Shown: positions 1 through 9,693 of the stretch, piece after piece
Layout: each line of letters starts with the position of its first letter
Numbering within the stretch: the stretch's first letter is position 1
Source: Anaerobacillus alkaliphilus
Lineage (GTDB): Bacteria > Bacillota > Bacilli > Bacillales > Anaerobacillaceae
Direction: 5' to 3'
Length of the DNA stretch: 64,000 nt
Assembly: GCF_004116265.1 (NCBI RefSeq)
Contig: NZ_QOUX01000047.1
Coordinates: 434,001-498,000 of the forward strand
Translations under genes and position numbers: made by a program
The notes under the pieces: model-generated
Told to the model about the DNA's origin: nothing
The model's database searches: none
The model's input: only the letters and a program-made list of their open reading frames with translations

Positions 1-2
1 TG

Positions 3-290
3 TGGAAATATGTGTTGCCAAACGTAGTCCCACTCGCCTTACTAGAGATGGCCTTTATGGTAAACTGGGCGATTACAGCAGAAGCAAGTGTTGCATTTCT
101 AGGGTTAGGTGATCCTGAAGTCCCTAGTTGGGGGCAAATTCTTCATTTAGCATTCTTAACAGGAAATTCTAGAGACGCATGGTGGTGGATGATACCGCCA
201 GGATTAGCGATAGTTCTTCTCTTAGTTTCGATCTTCTTTATCGCTCGTGCGCTAGAGAGTGTCGTAAATCCTAGATTAAGGAGTCGATAA
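3..290 (+). CDS. Oligopeptide/dipeptide ABC transporter permease (DppC/OppC-like), C-terminal part
   Basis: This is the C-terminal part of an inner-membrane permease that forms half of the channel of a peptide (or nickel/sugar-type Opp family) importer. The reading frame is open from the window edge, so the start lies outside. The residues AFLGLGDPEVPSWGQ match the conserved segment after the EAA loop in DppC/OppC proteins. It is followed by one clear hydrophobic membrane helix and a basic tail. The two ATPase genes follow at once (2-bp gap), as expected for an opp/dpp operon. The substrate cannot be told from this fragment. Confidence 0.85.
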   Translation, partial: WKYVLPNVVPLALLEMAFMVNWAITAEASVAFLGLGDPEVPSWGQILHLAFLTGNSRDAWWWMIPPGLAIVLLLVSIFFIARALESVVNPRLRSR

Positions 291-292
291 GC

Positions 293-1333
293 ATGCCATT
301 ACTTGAAGTGAAAAATGTAGATATTGAATATAAAACGGCAAATGGAACGCTAAAAGCCGTTCAAGATATCTCCTTTACTTTAGAAGAAGGAGAGAGAATT
401 GGATTAGTAGGAGAGAGTGGCTGCGGGAAAACAACACTAGCAAAATCATTTATGAGACTTCTACCGAGTAACGGGGAAATCGCTAATGGTGAGATTATCT
501 TTAAAGGGGAAAATCTCGTTACAAAAAGCCCTGAAGAAATACGTAAATTACGGTGGAAAGATATTGCGATGATCTCGCAAAGTGCAATGAGTGCTCTTAA
601 TCCTGTTTACCGAGTTGGTGATCAAATTATTGAAGCTATTCAAGCTCATTCAAATATGAACAACAAACAGGCGTATTCAAGAGCAGTTGAAGTGTTCAAA
701 ATGGTAGGATTAGAGGAAAAACGATTAAGAAGTTACCCTCATCAAATGAGTGGTGGGATGAAGCAACGAGCGATTATCGCCATGGCACTCACGTTAGAAC
801 CCGCACTGATCATCGCCGATGAGCCAACAACGGCACTCGATGTTGTTGTTCAAGATCGTATTTTACATCAAATCATTCAGCTCCAACGAGAGATTAACAG
901 TTCAATGGTTTTTATTACCCATGATATTTCCGTGGTTTCAGAAACTTGTAACACAATTATCGTCATGTATGGTGGAAAAATGATGGAAAAGGCTAGTACT
1001 AGGGACTTTTTTAAAAATCCTTACCATCCGTATTCGCTAGGCTTGCAAAATGCGTTTCCTAGTATTGCTGACATTGGGGAAGAGTTAATTTCAATTCCAG
1101 GTTCGCCACCAGATTTAATGAACCCAAAACCAGGCTGTCGTTTTCAGGACCGCTGCCCGTTTGCGACAGAACTATGTCAGCAAGAAATACCTTCGTTGGT
1201 AGAAGTTTCACCAGAACATTTTGTTGCCTGTCACTTTACAGAAGACGTGGAAAAATTCCGTATCGAATCAAAGAAAGGTGAGACATGGGAAAAGGTTCAG
1301 GAACGGTTACTGTTAACAGGAACGGAGGGATAG
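293..1333 (+). CDS. Oligopeptide/dipeptide ABC transporter ATP-binding protein (DppD/OppD-like)
   Basis: Cytoplasmic ATPase subunit that powers peptide import. The 346-aa protein shows Walker A GESGCGKTT (about residues 40-48), a Q-loop (Gln96), the signature MSGGMKQR (about 152-158), Walker B ALIIADEPT and the H-loop histidine in FITHD. The C-terminal extension has GCRFQDRCPFATELC, the cysteine-containing oligopeptide/dipeptide-transporter C-terminal domain. The ATG follows AAGGAG. It sits between the permease and the second ATPase; the next gene starts 2 bp after its stop, so translation is probably coupled. Confidence 0.93.
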   Translation: MPLLEVKNVDIEYKTANGTLKAVQDISFTLEEGERIGLVGESGCGKTTLAKSFMRLLPSNGEIANGEIIFKGENLVTKSPEEIRKLRWKDIAMISQSAMSALNPVYRVGDQIIEAIQAHSNMNNKQAYSRAVEVFKMVGLEEKRLRSYPHQMSGGMKQRAIIAMALTLEPALIIADEPTTALDVVVQDRILHQIIQLQREINSSMVFITHDISVVSETCNTIIVMYGGKMMEKASTRDFFKNPYHPYSLGLQNAFPSIADIGEELISIPGSPPDLMNPKPGCRFQDRCPFATELCQQEIPSLVEVSPEHFVACHFTEDVEKFRIESKKGETWEKVQERLLLTGTEG

Positions 1334-1335
1334 AA

Positions 1336-2361
1336 ATGAGTACACCGGAAAAGGCAACACCACTTATTGAAATTAAAAATCTGAAAAAATACTACCCTGT
1401 GAATAAGGGGTTTAAGGATGTTTTTAATCGAAACAAACAATTTGTGAAAGCGATAGATGATATTGATCTAACGATTGAGCAAGGTGAGATCCTAGGAATT
1501 GCAGGAGAGAGTGGTTCAGGGAAAACAACCACAGGTGAAATCCTTGTTCGCTTACAGGATCAAACTGACGGGAACATTCTTTTTAACGGTAAATCAATGG
1601 TCAATATTTCTAAGCGTGAAGAAAAGAAGTTTCGCAAAGAAGTTCAAATGATATTCCAGGATCCCTATGAAACGTTAAATCCCAAGTTTACCATCTATGA
1701 TACGATCGCTGAACCATTACGAATCCATGGTTTAAAAAATAAAGATGAATTGAGAGAAAAAGTGATCGAAGCACTAGAAACAGCAGAGTTAAAACCAGCT
1801 GTCGATTACATGTACCGTTATCCCCACGAACTAAGTGGTGGACAGCGCCAACGTGTCGCCATTGCTAGAGGTATTGTACTCCAACCGAAAATCCTTGTGG
1901 CAGATGAGCCCGTCTCGATGCTTGACGTTTCTATTCGTGCCGGTATTCTTAATCTTTTACGGCGACTACGAAAAGATATGGGATTAACAATGCTCTATGT
2001 TTCTCATGATTTATCGACAATTAAGTATTTATGTGACCGAATTGCCGTGATGTATTTAGGAAAAATCGTAGAGATCGGCCCTGTTGATCAAGTAATCTCA
2101 AATCCACAGCATCCTTATACAAAGACATTGATCTCTGCTGTACCTGTTCCAGATCCAGATTTTGAGCGTAAACGGATTGAAATCGATGATGAAGTCCCAG
2201 ATCAAATCAACTTACCAATAGGGTGCCGATTTACACCGAGATGTCCGTTTGCTACTGAGGAATGTTTCAAATGCGATCACACGCTAATGGAAGTAGGGCC
2301 AAATCAATGGAGCGCTTGTATCTACCAGTCTGATGAGTTGGTTTTTAAGAAAACGAACTAA
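1336..2361 (+). CDS. Oligopeptide/dipeptide ABC transporter ATP-binding protein (DppF/OppF-like)
   Basis: Second ATPase of the same importer (341 aa). Walker A is GESGSGKTT (about residues 57-65), with LSGGQRQR signature and ILVADEPVSMLD Walker B. The C-terminal GCRFTPRCPFATEEC motif is again the family extension. I chose the ATG at 1336 because it follows GGAGGG at good spacing; an in-frame start at 1285 would overlap the upstream gene by 49 bp and lacks a ribosome site. It is the last gene of the operon, with a terminator directly behind. Confidence 0.92.
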   Translation: MSTPEKATPLIEIKNLKKYYPVNKGFKDVFNRNKQFVKAIDDIDLTIEQGEILGIAGESGSGKTTTGEILVRLQDQTDGNILFNGKSMVNISKREEKKFRKEVQMIFQDPYETLNPKFTIYDTIAEPLRIHGLKNKDELREKVIEALETAELKPAVDYMYRYPHELSGGQRQRVAIARGIVLQPKILVADEPVSMLDVSIRAGILNLLRRLRKDMGLTMLYVSHDLSTIKYLCDRIAVMYLGKIVEIGPVDQVISNPQHPYTKTLISAVPVPDPDFERKRIEIDDEVPDQINLPIGCRFTPRCPFATEECFKCDHTLMEVGPNQWSACIYQSDELVFKKTN

Positions 2362-2366
2362 AGAAG

Positions 2367-2405
2367 AGCTGCCTAAAAGTGGAAATCTTTCAGGCAGCTT
2401 TTCCT
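2367..2405 (+). terminator. Rho-independent terminator of the opp/dpp operon
   Basis: AGCTGCCT pairs with AGGCAGCT and is followed by TTTTCCTATTTTT. Confidence 0.8.
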
Positions 2406-2495
2406 ATTTTTACACAAATGGTAATGAAAGTTACAAAAAAATAATATAGTATGATAAAATTGGGAAAATTAAGAATATTCAAAAGGGGGTATTTC

Positions 2496-3923
2496 TTGTA
2501 TAACATTCAAAAGCCAACTGAAAACTTCTACCAATTATTATTTATACCCTTCGTTTTAATTTCGTGGTTGCTTTTAACAGGCTGGATCATGTCTCCATAT
2601 TATGACAGAGTTTCTGAATATGTAACAAGAGCTGTCCTATTGAATGACAAAGGGAAGTTAATCGTAGGTGCTATTATTCTCGTATTAATTTATACTGTGA
2701 CAGAAATTATGATTTTTTTAGCTGCCATTACATTAGGACAAAAGGTTCAACGTTTGTTAGGAAAAGGACTGAGCGTTTTAGTGGTCATTTTCACTGTTTT
2801 TGGTTCATATTTTATCTTAATTGCCACGTTCGACTACACATTGGCCCTAGCCACACCTATTGTCACGCTACTAACTTATCTTTTTCTCATTTACAAAATG
2901 AACATTTGGAAAATAAAGCTTGGGTACCAGGCCATCTTGTCAGGACAATTAATTCTAATGATGCAATGGTTAGAGATGAATCCTGCGTTCAGTCATTTCG
3001 GATTTGGTAAAAGTCAATATATGCAAGATGTCATTAATGCCTCTTTTCAATTAGAAGGAGCTCATATCCTTCAACTAATCAGCTGGCTTATCTTTATTCC
3101 ATTTTTTATTACGGTCTGTTTAACTCTAACACTCATTCGCATTAACATGATACGAAACGAAGAACTAGCTCTTAGTCAAAAGCGTGAAGAGGAACTACAA
3201 CATATGAAAATCAGTGCAATAGAATCTAGACTAAATGATGAAATTCATAGTTTAGTTCATGATTTAAAAACACCGTTAACAACCATTCGCGGATTGATTT
3301 CCTTATTACAATTACAGCTTCAAAAACAAAAAATAGGCTCGAAAATGGATGACTATATTAATAAAATTGAAGGGTCGATACAACAACTAAATGAGATGAT
3401 ATCAGAAATTTTATACAAGGATGTCAAACGTGAAATACGTTTACAAGAATTAATTGATTATACGAGAGCGAATTTCATCGGACTTCACAACCAACAGGTT
3501 AGTTTTACAATCAATGAACCTGATGAAATTATCTGCATTAACCGGATCCGGTTAGTGAGAGCGTTAATTAATTTAATTCAAAATGCGATAGATGCAACAA
3601 AAGACCAGGTTGATGGTCAGATAGATATCGATTTTTCTTATACGAACGCTTATGCCAAAGGGATTAAAAGCGAAGGAGTAATTATCACCATCATAGACAA
3701 TGGAGTAGGGATGAGTGATAATGACCGTCTGAGAATATGGGATGTTCGCTATAGTACAAAAGGATCGAGTGGATTAGGATTACCATTTGTAAAAAAAGTT
3801 GTGAATGACCATGATGGCAGAATTAGAATTGACAGTATCAAAAATGAGGGGACGACGTTTACTCTTTTTGTACCGAAGGGGAGTGCTACAGTATATGGAC
3901 ATGAAAACAATTTTGATCATTGA
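2496..3923 (+). CDS. Membrane sensor histidine kinase
   Basis: Two-component sensor. The N-terminal half has about six hydrophobic segments and no sensor domain I recognise. It is followed by a HisKA domain with the H-box VHDLKTPLT (phospho-acceptor about His255) and a HATPase domain with an N-box (NLIQNAIDA), DNGVGMS and GSSGLGLPFVKK. I prefer the TTG at 2496 because AAAAGGGGGT precedes it; the ATG at 2451 has no ribosome site. It overlaps the response regulator, so the pair is co-translated. The signal and target are unknown; the neighbours are a peptide importer and the kynurenine operon. Confidence 0.85.
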   Translation: MYNIQKPTENFYQLLFIPFVLISWLLLTGWIMSPYYDRVSEYVTRAVLLNDKGKLIVGAIILVLIYTVTEIMIFLAAITLGQKVQRLLGKGLSVLVVIFTVFGSYFILIATFDYTLALATPIVTLLTYLFLIYKMNIWKIKLGYQAILSGQLILMMQWLEMNPAFSHFGFGKSQYMQDVINASFQLEGAHILQLISWLIFIPFFITVCLTLTLIRINMIRNEELALSQKREEELQHMKISAIESRLNDEIHSLVHDLKTPLTTIRGLISLLQLQLQKQKIGSKMDDYINKIEGSIQQLNEMISEILYKDVKREIRLQELIDYTRANFIGLHNQQVSFTINEPDEIICINRIRLVRALINLIQNAIDATKDQVDGQIDIDFSYTNAYAKGIKSEGVIITIIDNGVGMSDNDRLRIWDVRYSTKGSSGLGLPFVKKVVNDHDGRIRIDSIKNEGTTFTLFVPKGSATVYGHENNFDH

Positions 3924-4629
3924 TGATAACGAAGACATCCGCTATACACTACAAGAGGTTTGCTTGTTTGCCGACTATCAACCGATTGTTGCAAGCAACG
4001 GCAAAGAAGGAGTTCAAAAATTTCTAGAGCATCAACCAGACCTCATTTTAGTAGACTTTCATATGCCTGTTATGGATGGTTTGATTACTGTTCGAACAAT
4101 TAGACAAATGGATCAGGCGACGCCAATCATCGTTTTAACCGTTGATGAACGCCAGGAAATCGTCGAAGAGTTTAGTCAAGCCGGCGCGAACGATTTTGCC
4201 TTAAAACCAATCAAGGCCCCCGATATCATTTCCCGTATAAAAGTACATATGAGATTAGCAGGATTGGAAATGGTCTTACACAAAAGCGATATACAGCAGA
4301 GCTCTAGTTTAGCTAGTATTCCCAACAATTCAGCAACACTGTCGTCTGTGTTAGAAAAGGCAATCGTCAAAGGGATTTCCAAAAAAACTCTCTATTTGAT
4401 TGCGTCGTACCTCTCTACTCAAAGTGTACCACAAACGATAGAAGTCATTAGTAATGAAACAGGCATTTCGTATCCTACAGTACACCGGTATTTAAACCAT
4501 CTAGTAGAAGAAGGGATCGTCACCATCGACAATGATTATGGAAAAGTAGGTCGACCAAAAAACCATTATCTGTGGAACAACATGTACGTCAATGATATGA
4601 ACCTGCAGCAGATTACTAAAAATGCTTAA
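3895..4629 (+). CDS. Response regulator with C-terminal winged-helix/HTH DNA-binding domain
   Basis: The partner of the upstream kinase (244 aa). The receiver domain has the acidic pair DD near the N-terminus, the phospho-acceptor Asp in LILVDFHMP, Thr in IVLTV and Lys in ALKP. The C-terminal part (ISNETGISYPTVHRYLNHL, then GRPKNHYLW) resembles the HTH of CitB/DcuR-type regulators. The ATG at 3895 follows GGGGAG by 11 bp and lies inside the end of the kinase gene. Regulation of the kynurenine operon just downstream is possible but not shown. Confidence 0.85.
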   Translation: MDMKTILIIDDNEDIRYTLQEVCLFADYQPIVASNGKEGVQKFLEHQPDLILVDFHMPVMDGLITVRTIRQMDQATPIIVLTVDERQEIVEEFSQAGANDFALKPIKAPDIISRIKVHMRLAGLEMVLHKSDIQQSSSLASIPNNSATLSSVLEKAIVKGISKKTLYLIASYLSTQSVPQTIEVISNETGISYPTVHRYLNHLVEEGIVTIDNDYGKVGRPKNHYLWNNMYVNDMNLQQITKNA

Positions 4630-4634
4630 ATACC

Positions 4635-4677
4635 CGTAAAATAGTCACGATCTCCCATTGATCGTGACTATTTTACG
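4635..4677. terminator. Strong stem-loop between two-component and kynurenine operons
   Basis: An 18-bp perfect inverted repeat (CGTAAAATAGTCACGATC and its complement) with a 7-nt loop. No clean T-tract follows on the plus strand, so termination is likely but not certain. Confidence 0.6.
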
Positions 4678-4709
4678 TAAAAAAAGAATTGCTACACTTT
4701 ACCCTATTA

Positions 4710-4748
4710 ACTCAATTCATTGAGTAGTTTTTTAAACTGCTATATAAT
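4710..4748 (+). promoter_or_regulatory. Kynurenine operon promoter with palindromic operator on the -35
   Basis: TTGAGT (4720-4725), a 17-bp spacer and TATAAT (4743-4748) form a good sigma-A promoter about 45 bp before kynU. A perfect 7-2-7 palindrome, ACTCAATTCATTGAGT (4710-4725), covers the -35 box, which would suit a repressor that blocks RNA polymerase. The regulator is unknown. Confidence 0.55.
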
Positions 4749-4792
4749 TAATTGATTAATAGTTTATAAAATTCAGAAAGCGGAGGGGTAGT

Positions 4793-6073
4793 ATGTCTGA
4801 ACATACTTATACACTAGAACATGCGCGTCAATTAGATCAAGAAGATCCGTTGGCAAGATATCGAGACGAATTTTACATAAAGCAAGATCAAATCTATTTT
4901 GATGGAAACTCACTTGGGTTATTGTCAAAACGAGCAGAGCAAACGTTGCTTTCCATGTTACATTCTTGGAGAGACTTAGGCATCGACGGGTGGACAGAAG
5001 GAGAGCATCCTTGGTTCTACTTATCCGAAAAATTAGGAGAACAGCTAGCACCACTCGTTGGAGGTAAACCAAATGAGGTCATCATGACGGGTTCTACAAC
5101 GACCAACCTACATCAACTAGTTGCTTCATTTTTTCAACCAAAAGGAAAGAAAAATAAAATCCTCGCTGATCAGCTTTCCTTTCCTACGGATATTTATGCC
5201 TTGCAAAGTCAGTTAAAGCTAAGAGGCTTGGATCCAGAAACACATCTTGTAAAGGTAGCAAGCCCAGATGGTCACATGCTAAATGAAGACGACATTATTG
5301 AAGCCATGTCTGAGGAAATTGCTGTCATTATTTTACCGAGTATCTTATACCGTAGTGGCCAAATCCTTGATATGAAGCGATTAACAGAGGAAGCTCACAA
5401 ACGAGAGATACTCATCGGCTTTGATTTATGTCACTCGATCGGCTCGATTCCACACCAACTTAGTGAGTGGGACGTGGATTTTGCCTTCTGGTGTAACTAT
5501 AAGCACTTAAACGGTGGGCCAGGTTCCGTAGGTGGTTTGTATGTCAATCAACGACATTTCGGTAAGACTCCAGGTCTTGCAGGATGGTTTAGCTCAAGGA
5601 AAGATCGTCAATTTGATATGGATCATCAGTTAACTGCTGCAGATGATGTCGGTGCGTTTCAAATGGGAACACCACATGTGCTAAGTGTTGCTCCGCTAAT
5701 TGGGTCACTAGAAATGTTTCAAGAAGCTGGGATTGAGAACATACGAGAAAAATCACTGAAACTTTCAGGCTATATGTTGCAACTTATCGATCATGAATTA
5801 AAAGATTATGATTTTAAAATCCGCAACCCAAGAAACGATGACAATCGTGGCGGGCATATCTTTCTTGAACATCCAGAAGCAGCAAGAATTTGTAAAGCAT
5901 TAAAAGCCAACAACATTATTCCTGATTTCCGCTCACCAAACGGGATTCGTCTTGCGCCAGTAGCCTTATACAACACCTTTGCTGAAGTGTGGGAAGTGGT
6001 ACAAACACTTAAGGCGATCATGAAAGAAGAACAATACAAGCAATTCGAAAATAAACGGGGAGTTGTCGCCTAG
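4793..6073 (+). CDS. kynU: Kynureninase
   Basis: PLP enzyme that splits L-kynurenine to anthranilate and L-alanine (also 3-hydroxykynurenine). The 426-aa protein has the family length and the N-terminal [12 protein letters not shown] motif. The PLP lysine is in [14 protein letters not shown] (Lys237), preceded by the cofactor-binding aspartate region GFDLCHS. The ATG follows CGGAGGGG. It is the first gene of a three-gene operon kynU-kynB-kynA. Order and spacing (3 bp to kynB) show that the operon takes tryptophan through N-formylkynurenine to anthranilate. Confidence 0.96.
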   Translation: MSEHTYTLEHARQLDQEDPLARYRDEFYIKQDQIYFDGNSLGLLSKRAEQTLLSMLHSWRDLGIDGWTEGEHPWFYLSEKLGEQLAPLVGGKPNEVIMTGSTTTNLHQLVASFFQPKGKKNKILADQLSFPTDIYALQSQLKLRGLDPETHLVKVASPDGHMLNEDDIIEAMSEEIAVIILPSILYRSGQILDMKRLTEEAHKREILIGFDLCHSIGSIPHQLSEWDVDFAFWCNYKHLNGGPGSVGGLYVNQRHFGKTPGLAGWFSSRKDRQFDMDHQLTAADDVGAFQMGTPHVLSVAPLIGSLEMFQEAGIENIREKSLKLSGYMLQLIDHELKDYDFKIRNPRNDDNRGGHIFLEHPEAARICKALKANNIIPDFRSPNGIRLAPVALYNTFAEVWEVVQTLKAIMKEEQYKQFENKRGVVA

Positions 6074-6076
6074 ATC

Positions 6077-6715
6077 ATGAAGAACCAAAACAAAAATCCA
6101 TGGATCGATATTTCACAGCCATTAACAAATGAGCTTGCCCATTGGCCTGGAGATACACCATTTTCTTATGAAGTTACGTATACAAAAGAACAAACCGGCT
6201 CTGTTAACATTGGCCAAATCACAACAAGCGTACATAGCGGAACACATGTAGATGCGCCTTTCCATTTTATGAATGATGGAAAGCGGATCCTTGACCTTGA
6301 TATCAATCTTTACATTGGGCCTTGCCGGATGATTGATGTCTCAACAGCTAGTACGCTAGATGCTACTACACTACAAAAATTTGATTTAGACGGAGTGAGC
6401 CGTGTTTTAATTCGGACATCCATTCCCAATAATCCAGTAGTGTTCCCAAAGGAAATTCCTTATGTTACAAAGTGCGGGGCAGTTTATTTAGCCGAAAAAG
6501 GAGTGAAGCTCATCGGCGTTGACGTCCCGTCCGTCGACAAATTGGATAGTAAAGACCTTGAAGGACATCACGCTCTTTATGAAAATGGCATTCATATTTT
6601 AGAGAACGTCATGCTTGATCATATCGAACCAGGTGATTATGAGTTAATTGCCCTACCACTGCCATTAAAAGAAGCTGATGGAAGTCCAGTTCGGGCTGTT
6701 GTCAGAAAGCTATAG
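6077..6715 (+). CDS. kynB: Kynurenine formamidase (arylformamidase)
   Basis: Hydrolyses N-formyl-L-kynurenine to L-kynurenine and formate. This is the bacterial cyclase-like type (212 aa) and not the alpha/beta-hydrolase type. It shows the metal-binding [12 protein letters not shown] motif near residue 55 and a later [15 protein letters not shown] segment typical of the family. It starts 3 bp after kynU and is followed 17 bp later by kynA, so it is co-transcribed. Confidence 0.95.
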   Translation: MKNQNKNPWIDISQPLTNELAHWPGDTPFSYEVTYTKEQTGSVNIGQITTSVHSGTHVDAPFHFMNDGKRILDLDINLYIGPCRMIDVSTASTLDATTLQKFDLDGVSRVLIRTSIPNNPVVFPKEIPYVTKCGAVYLAEKGVKLIGVDVPSVDKLDSKDLEGHHALYENGIHILENVMLDHIEPGDYELIALPLPLKEADGSPVRAVVRKL

Positions 6716-6732
6716 AGAAGGGAGATACTTAC

Positions 6733-7590
6733 GTGGGCTACGAAGACCAACCAAAACGAGTATCAACAACAGAAAATGAAAAAGACATTCATACAGATTT
6801 TACAAACAACATGACATACGGTGAGTACTTACAGTTAGATAAAATTTTATCTGGTCAAAACCGCCTGTCAGATCACCACGATGAAATGCTTTTTATTATC
6901 ATCCATCAAGTCAGTGAGCTGTGGATGAAATTAATTCTCCACGAGATGACGGCAGCGATCGAATCGATCGAAAAGGGAGAGATGCAAACTTCCTTTAAAC
7001 AGCTGGCAAGGGTTTCAAAAACCCAGGCACAAATCATACAAGCCTGGGATGTATTATCAACCCTAACGCCTTCTGAATACATGGAGTTCCGTGATTCTTT
7101 AGGCCAGGCCTCTGGATTTCAATCATTTCAATATCGTTTAATTGAGTTTGCTTTAGGCTACAAAACGCTGCATGTCTTAAAGATCTATGAAAAAGACGTT
7201 GAGCTTCATCGTCAACTTCAAGATGCTTTCAAATCGCCAGGTTTATATGATGTGGCAATTAGAGCGTTAGCAAAAGCAGGACTTACAATAAATCCCGATG
7301 TTGTTGATCGTGATTACACAATTCCCTACGAACAAGATCAATCCGTAAAGGAAGCTTGGCTCAAGGTGTATCAAAATGTCGACCAATATTGGGATTTGTA
7401 TCAGTTGGCTGAAAAGTTAGTAGATATAGAGGATTGGCTTCAACAGTGGCGTTTCCGTCATATGAAAACCGTTGAACGAATTATTGGATTTAAAATGGGG
7501 ACAGGAGGATCTTCTGGGGTTAACTATTTAAAGAAAGTCCTTGATCAACGTTTTTTCCCTGAATTATGGGATATTAGAACAGAGTTATAA
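6733..7590 (+). CDS. kynA: Tryptophan 2,3-dioxygenase
   Basis: Heme enzyme that opens the indole ring of L-tryptophan to give N-formylkynurenine. The 285-aa protein has the family hallmarks [16 protein letters not shown], the substrate-binding region [13 protein letters not shown] and [22 protein letters not shown], which contains the conserved heme-ligand histidine and substrate loop. The GTG start follows GAAGGGAG. It is the last gene of the operon and is followed by a terminator. No NAD-branch gene is nearby, so anthranilate salvage or tryptophan catabolism is the likely use. Confidence 0.96.
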   Translation: MGYEDQPKRVSTTENEKDIHTDFTNNMTYGEYLQLDKILSGQNRLSDHHDEMLFIIIHQVSELWMKLILHEMTAAIESIEKGEMQTSFKQLARVSKTQAQIIQAWDVLSTLTPSEYMEFRDSLGQASGFQSFQYRLIEFALGYKTLHVLKIYEKDVELHRQLQDAFKSPGLYDVAIRALAKAGLTINPDVVDRDYTIPYEQDQSVKEAWLKVYQNVDQYWDLYQLAEKLVDIEDWLQQWRFRHMKTVERIIGFKMGTGGSSGVNYLKKVLDQRFFPELWDIRTEL

Positions 7591-7599
7591 TAAAAAGTT

Positions 7600-7628
7600 A
7601 CCGGACGCTATTGGCGTTCGGTTTTTTA
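7600..7628 (+). terminator. Terminator of the kynurenine operon
   Basis: ACCGGACGC pairs with GCGTTCGGT, followed by TTTTTT. Confidence 0.85.
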
Positions 7629-7714
7629 TGTTCCAAGTTTTTGTCAATTTTCAGAACTCTCTATCCCCAGTAACATGAACGGTGATATAATAAAAGAAAA
7701 GGCGGTGGAACAAT

Positions 7715-7825
7715 ATGGGTATTTTAGAGTTATTTTCCGCTACATCTGTTACAGGAGCGACTTTCTATATCGCAGGTTTCGTTCTCGCCATTTATCTTAA
7801 TCTTAAAGTTTACAAACTTAACTAA
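7715..7825 (+). CDS. Small single-span membrane protein, unknown
   Basis: A 36-codon gene with a good ribosome site (AAGGCGGTGG, about 7 bp before the ATG) and its own terminator. The product is hydrophobic (TFYIAGFVLAIYLNLKVYKLN near the C-terminus, one membrane helix with a basic end). I do not recognise a family. The position, ribosome site and terminator make it more than a chance frame. Confidence 0.55.
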   Translation: MGILELFSATSVTGATFYIAGFVLAIYLNLKVYKLN

Positions 7826-7846
7826 AGAAGTCTGAAACAAGTATTG

Positions 7847-7873
7847 GGCTGCATAAATTTGCAGCCTTTTTTT
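7847..7873 (+). terminator. Terminator after the small membrane protein
   Basis: GGCTGC pairs with GCAGCC, followed by seven T. Confidence 0.85.
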
Positions 7874-7883
7874 GTAGTTCAAA

Positions 7884-8074
7884 GGCTTTTTTCGTAAACA
7901 TTGTGGCTTCTTTATCCTAAATAATCGGAAAAATACCGTAGATGAAGATATCAGCCAATAAATTATGTAAGAAAAGAGCAGTACTTACTAAATTAGTGGT
8001 GGGTTCTTAGTAATTTGTGTAAAAATCCGGCTTTTGGGATTTTTACGAAAGCAACAAACTTTGCGAAAACAGCC
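7884..8074 (-). mobile_element. MITE-like element, copy 1 (191 bp)
   Basis: Non-coding 191-bp element bounded by perfect 8-bp direct repeats AGTTCAAA (7876-7883 and 8075-8082). Its ends are imperfect inverted repeats of the form GGCTNTTTTCGYAAAC. It contains the inner hairpin GTAAAAATCC/GGATTTTTAC, and the same sequence occurs twice more at 24.4-24.75 kb in the opposite orientation. It carries no transposase and would need one supplied in trans. It lies about 100 bp upstream of the germination operon. Confidence 0.85.
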
Positions 8075-8177
8075 AGTTCAAAAGGGAAACACTGTATTTC
8101 CTTACATAACTGAACATTGATTGGGGAGATTAAATGAAGAATTAACAAATTTTGAGATAAAAAGGGATTGTTACGCC

Positions 8178-9686
8178 ATGTTTTCTTCTCAACAAAAGGA
8201 AAATCAGCTAAGCGAACAAATTCATAAAGAACTAGAAACGAATGTAACAATTTTAAAAGATCAGTTTTCCTATCCTCTAAATAGCGATTTTTCTATGAAG
8301 GAATTGTTTATTCGTTCCATACAAGCAAAAGCTACGCTTGTGTATCTCGAAGGAACCGTAGACGGAGCTGAGATACAAAATCATATTATCGCCCCATTAA
8401 TGGATCAACAAAGCGAACCACAACATGACAATGGCTTAATCCTTTTGGAAAAAACCATACCTATCAAGGGGATTTCTCGTCTATCGACCATCGAAGGAGT
8501 AGCAGAGGAACTCATTCATGGGAATACAATCTTACTGATCAATGGCTACGAAGAAGCAATCTCCATTCCAACAGTCGGTTATGAACATCGTGGAATTGAC
8601 AAACCACAAACAGAGACCTCTTTAAAAGGACCACTTGAATCCTTTGTCGAATCAAGTGGTGTCAATCGCTCTCTCATCCGAAAGCAGCTTCGTAGTCACC
8701 AGCTAGTTTCAGAAACCATCTCGATTGGCAACCATAATAACACGAAGGTTTCAATGCTGTACATGAAGGATATCGCCAATCCAGAGCTGATAAAAAATGT
8801 TCAAGAACGAGTGAAACAAATTGAAAGTGCAGATGTACAGAATTTGAGTTTATTAGAACAACATATTGAAGAACGAACCTATTCATTAGTTCCATCTGTC
8901 CTCTATACTGAGCGACCGGACCGGGCAGCTGCATTTTTAAAAGAGGGTCACATTGTCTTATTAATGGATAGTTCTCCAGCTAGTTTAATTGTACCCGTTA
9001 CCTTTTGGTCCTTCTTCCACACGGCAGAAGACTCTTATCAACGAGTGATTTATGGTTCGTTCACACGAATCGTTCGGATCCTAGCGATCTTTATTGCTTT
9101 ACTAGCACCTTCTTTTTATATTGCCATCACAAACCATCATGTAGCAATGGTACCGACTGATTTGGTGCTAGCAATCGCCGCTACAAGAGAGACTGTTCCT
9201 TTTCCAGCTATCTTTGAGCTAATTATTATGGAATTAGCCTTTGAAATATTACGGGAAGCTGGGTTACGAATTCCAACTCCGATGGGGCCAACCATTGGAA
9301 TTGTAGGAGCACTTATTTTAGGACAAGCAGCAGTAGAAGCCAACATTGTAAGTCCCATTCTTGTGATTGTTATTGCGATTACCGGGTTAGCTTCATTTGC
9401 AATCCCAGATCTTAGCCTTAGCTTTATGATCAGAATTTCTCGTTTTTTCTTTTTAGCTGCTGCTACAGCGTTTGGTTTCTTTGGTTTAGGCATTTGTTTA
9501 ACACTTGGTGTAGCCTATATTGTCTCGTTAAAATCGTTTGGTGTTGCATTTTTAAGTCCAATGACACCACATTACCGATCTTCCAAAGACTTAATCTTAC
9601 GCATGCCTATTTGGAAGCAATGGCTACGACCTTTCAATATCCATCCTAAAGATCAAATTAGAAAGGAGAAACCTGAAGGGAGGTAA
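8178..9686 (+). CDS. Spore germination protein, GerA family A subunit (GerKA/GerAA-like)
   Basis: A subunit of a nutrient germinant receptor in the inner spore membrane. The 502-aa protein has a long hydrophilic N-terminal domain of about 300 residues followed by several membrane segments (from FWSFFHTAEDSYQRVIYGSF onwards) and a basic cytoplasmic tail. The PERPDR-type motif (YTERPDRAAAFLKEGHIVLL) and the segment IPTPMGPTIGIVGALILGQAAV are family signatures. I chose the ATG at 8178, after AAAGGG; TTG at 8121 is an alternative. The B, C and D genes follow closely. Confidence 0.92.
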   Translation: MFSSQQKENQLSEQIHKELETNVTILKDQFSYPLNSDFSMKELFIRSIQAKATLVYLEGTVDGAEIQNHIIAPLMDQQSEPQHDNGLILLEKTIPIKGISRLSTIEGVAEELIHGNTILLINGYEEAISIPTVGYEHRGIDKPQTETSLKGPLESFVESSGVNRSLIRKQLRSHQLVSETISIGNHNNTKVSMLYMKDIANPELIKNVQERVKQIESADVQNLSLLEQHIEERTYSLVPSVLYTERPDRAAAFLKEGHIVLLMDSSPASLIVPVTFWSFFHTAEDSYQRVIYGSFTRIVRILAIFIALLAPSFYIAITNHHVAMVPTDLVLAIAATRETVPFPAIFELIIMELAFEILREAGLRIPTPMGPTIGIVGALILGQAAVEANIVSPILVIVIAITGLASFAIPDLSLSFMIRISRFFFLAAATAFGFFGLGICLTLGVAYIVSLKSFGVAFLSPMTPHYRSSKDLILRMPIWKQWLRPFNIHPKDQIRKEKPEGR

Positions 9687-9693
9687 TTTTATT

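Noticed and set aside
9137-9493. 118-codon minus-strand frame inside the germination A-subunit gene
   Set aside because: It is a mirror frame of a conserved membrane-protein gene and has no ribosome site.
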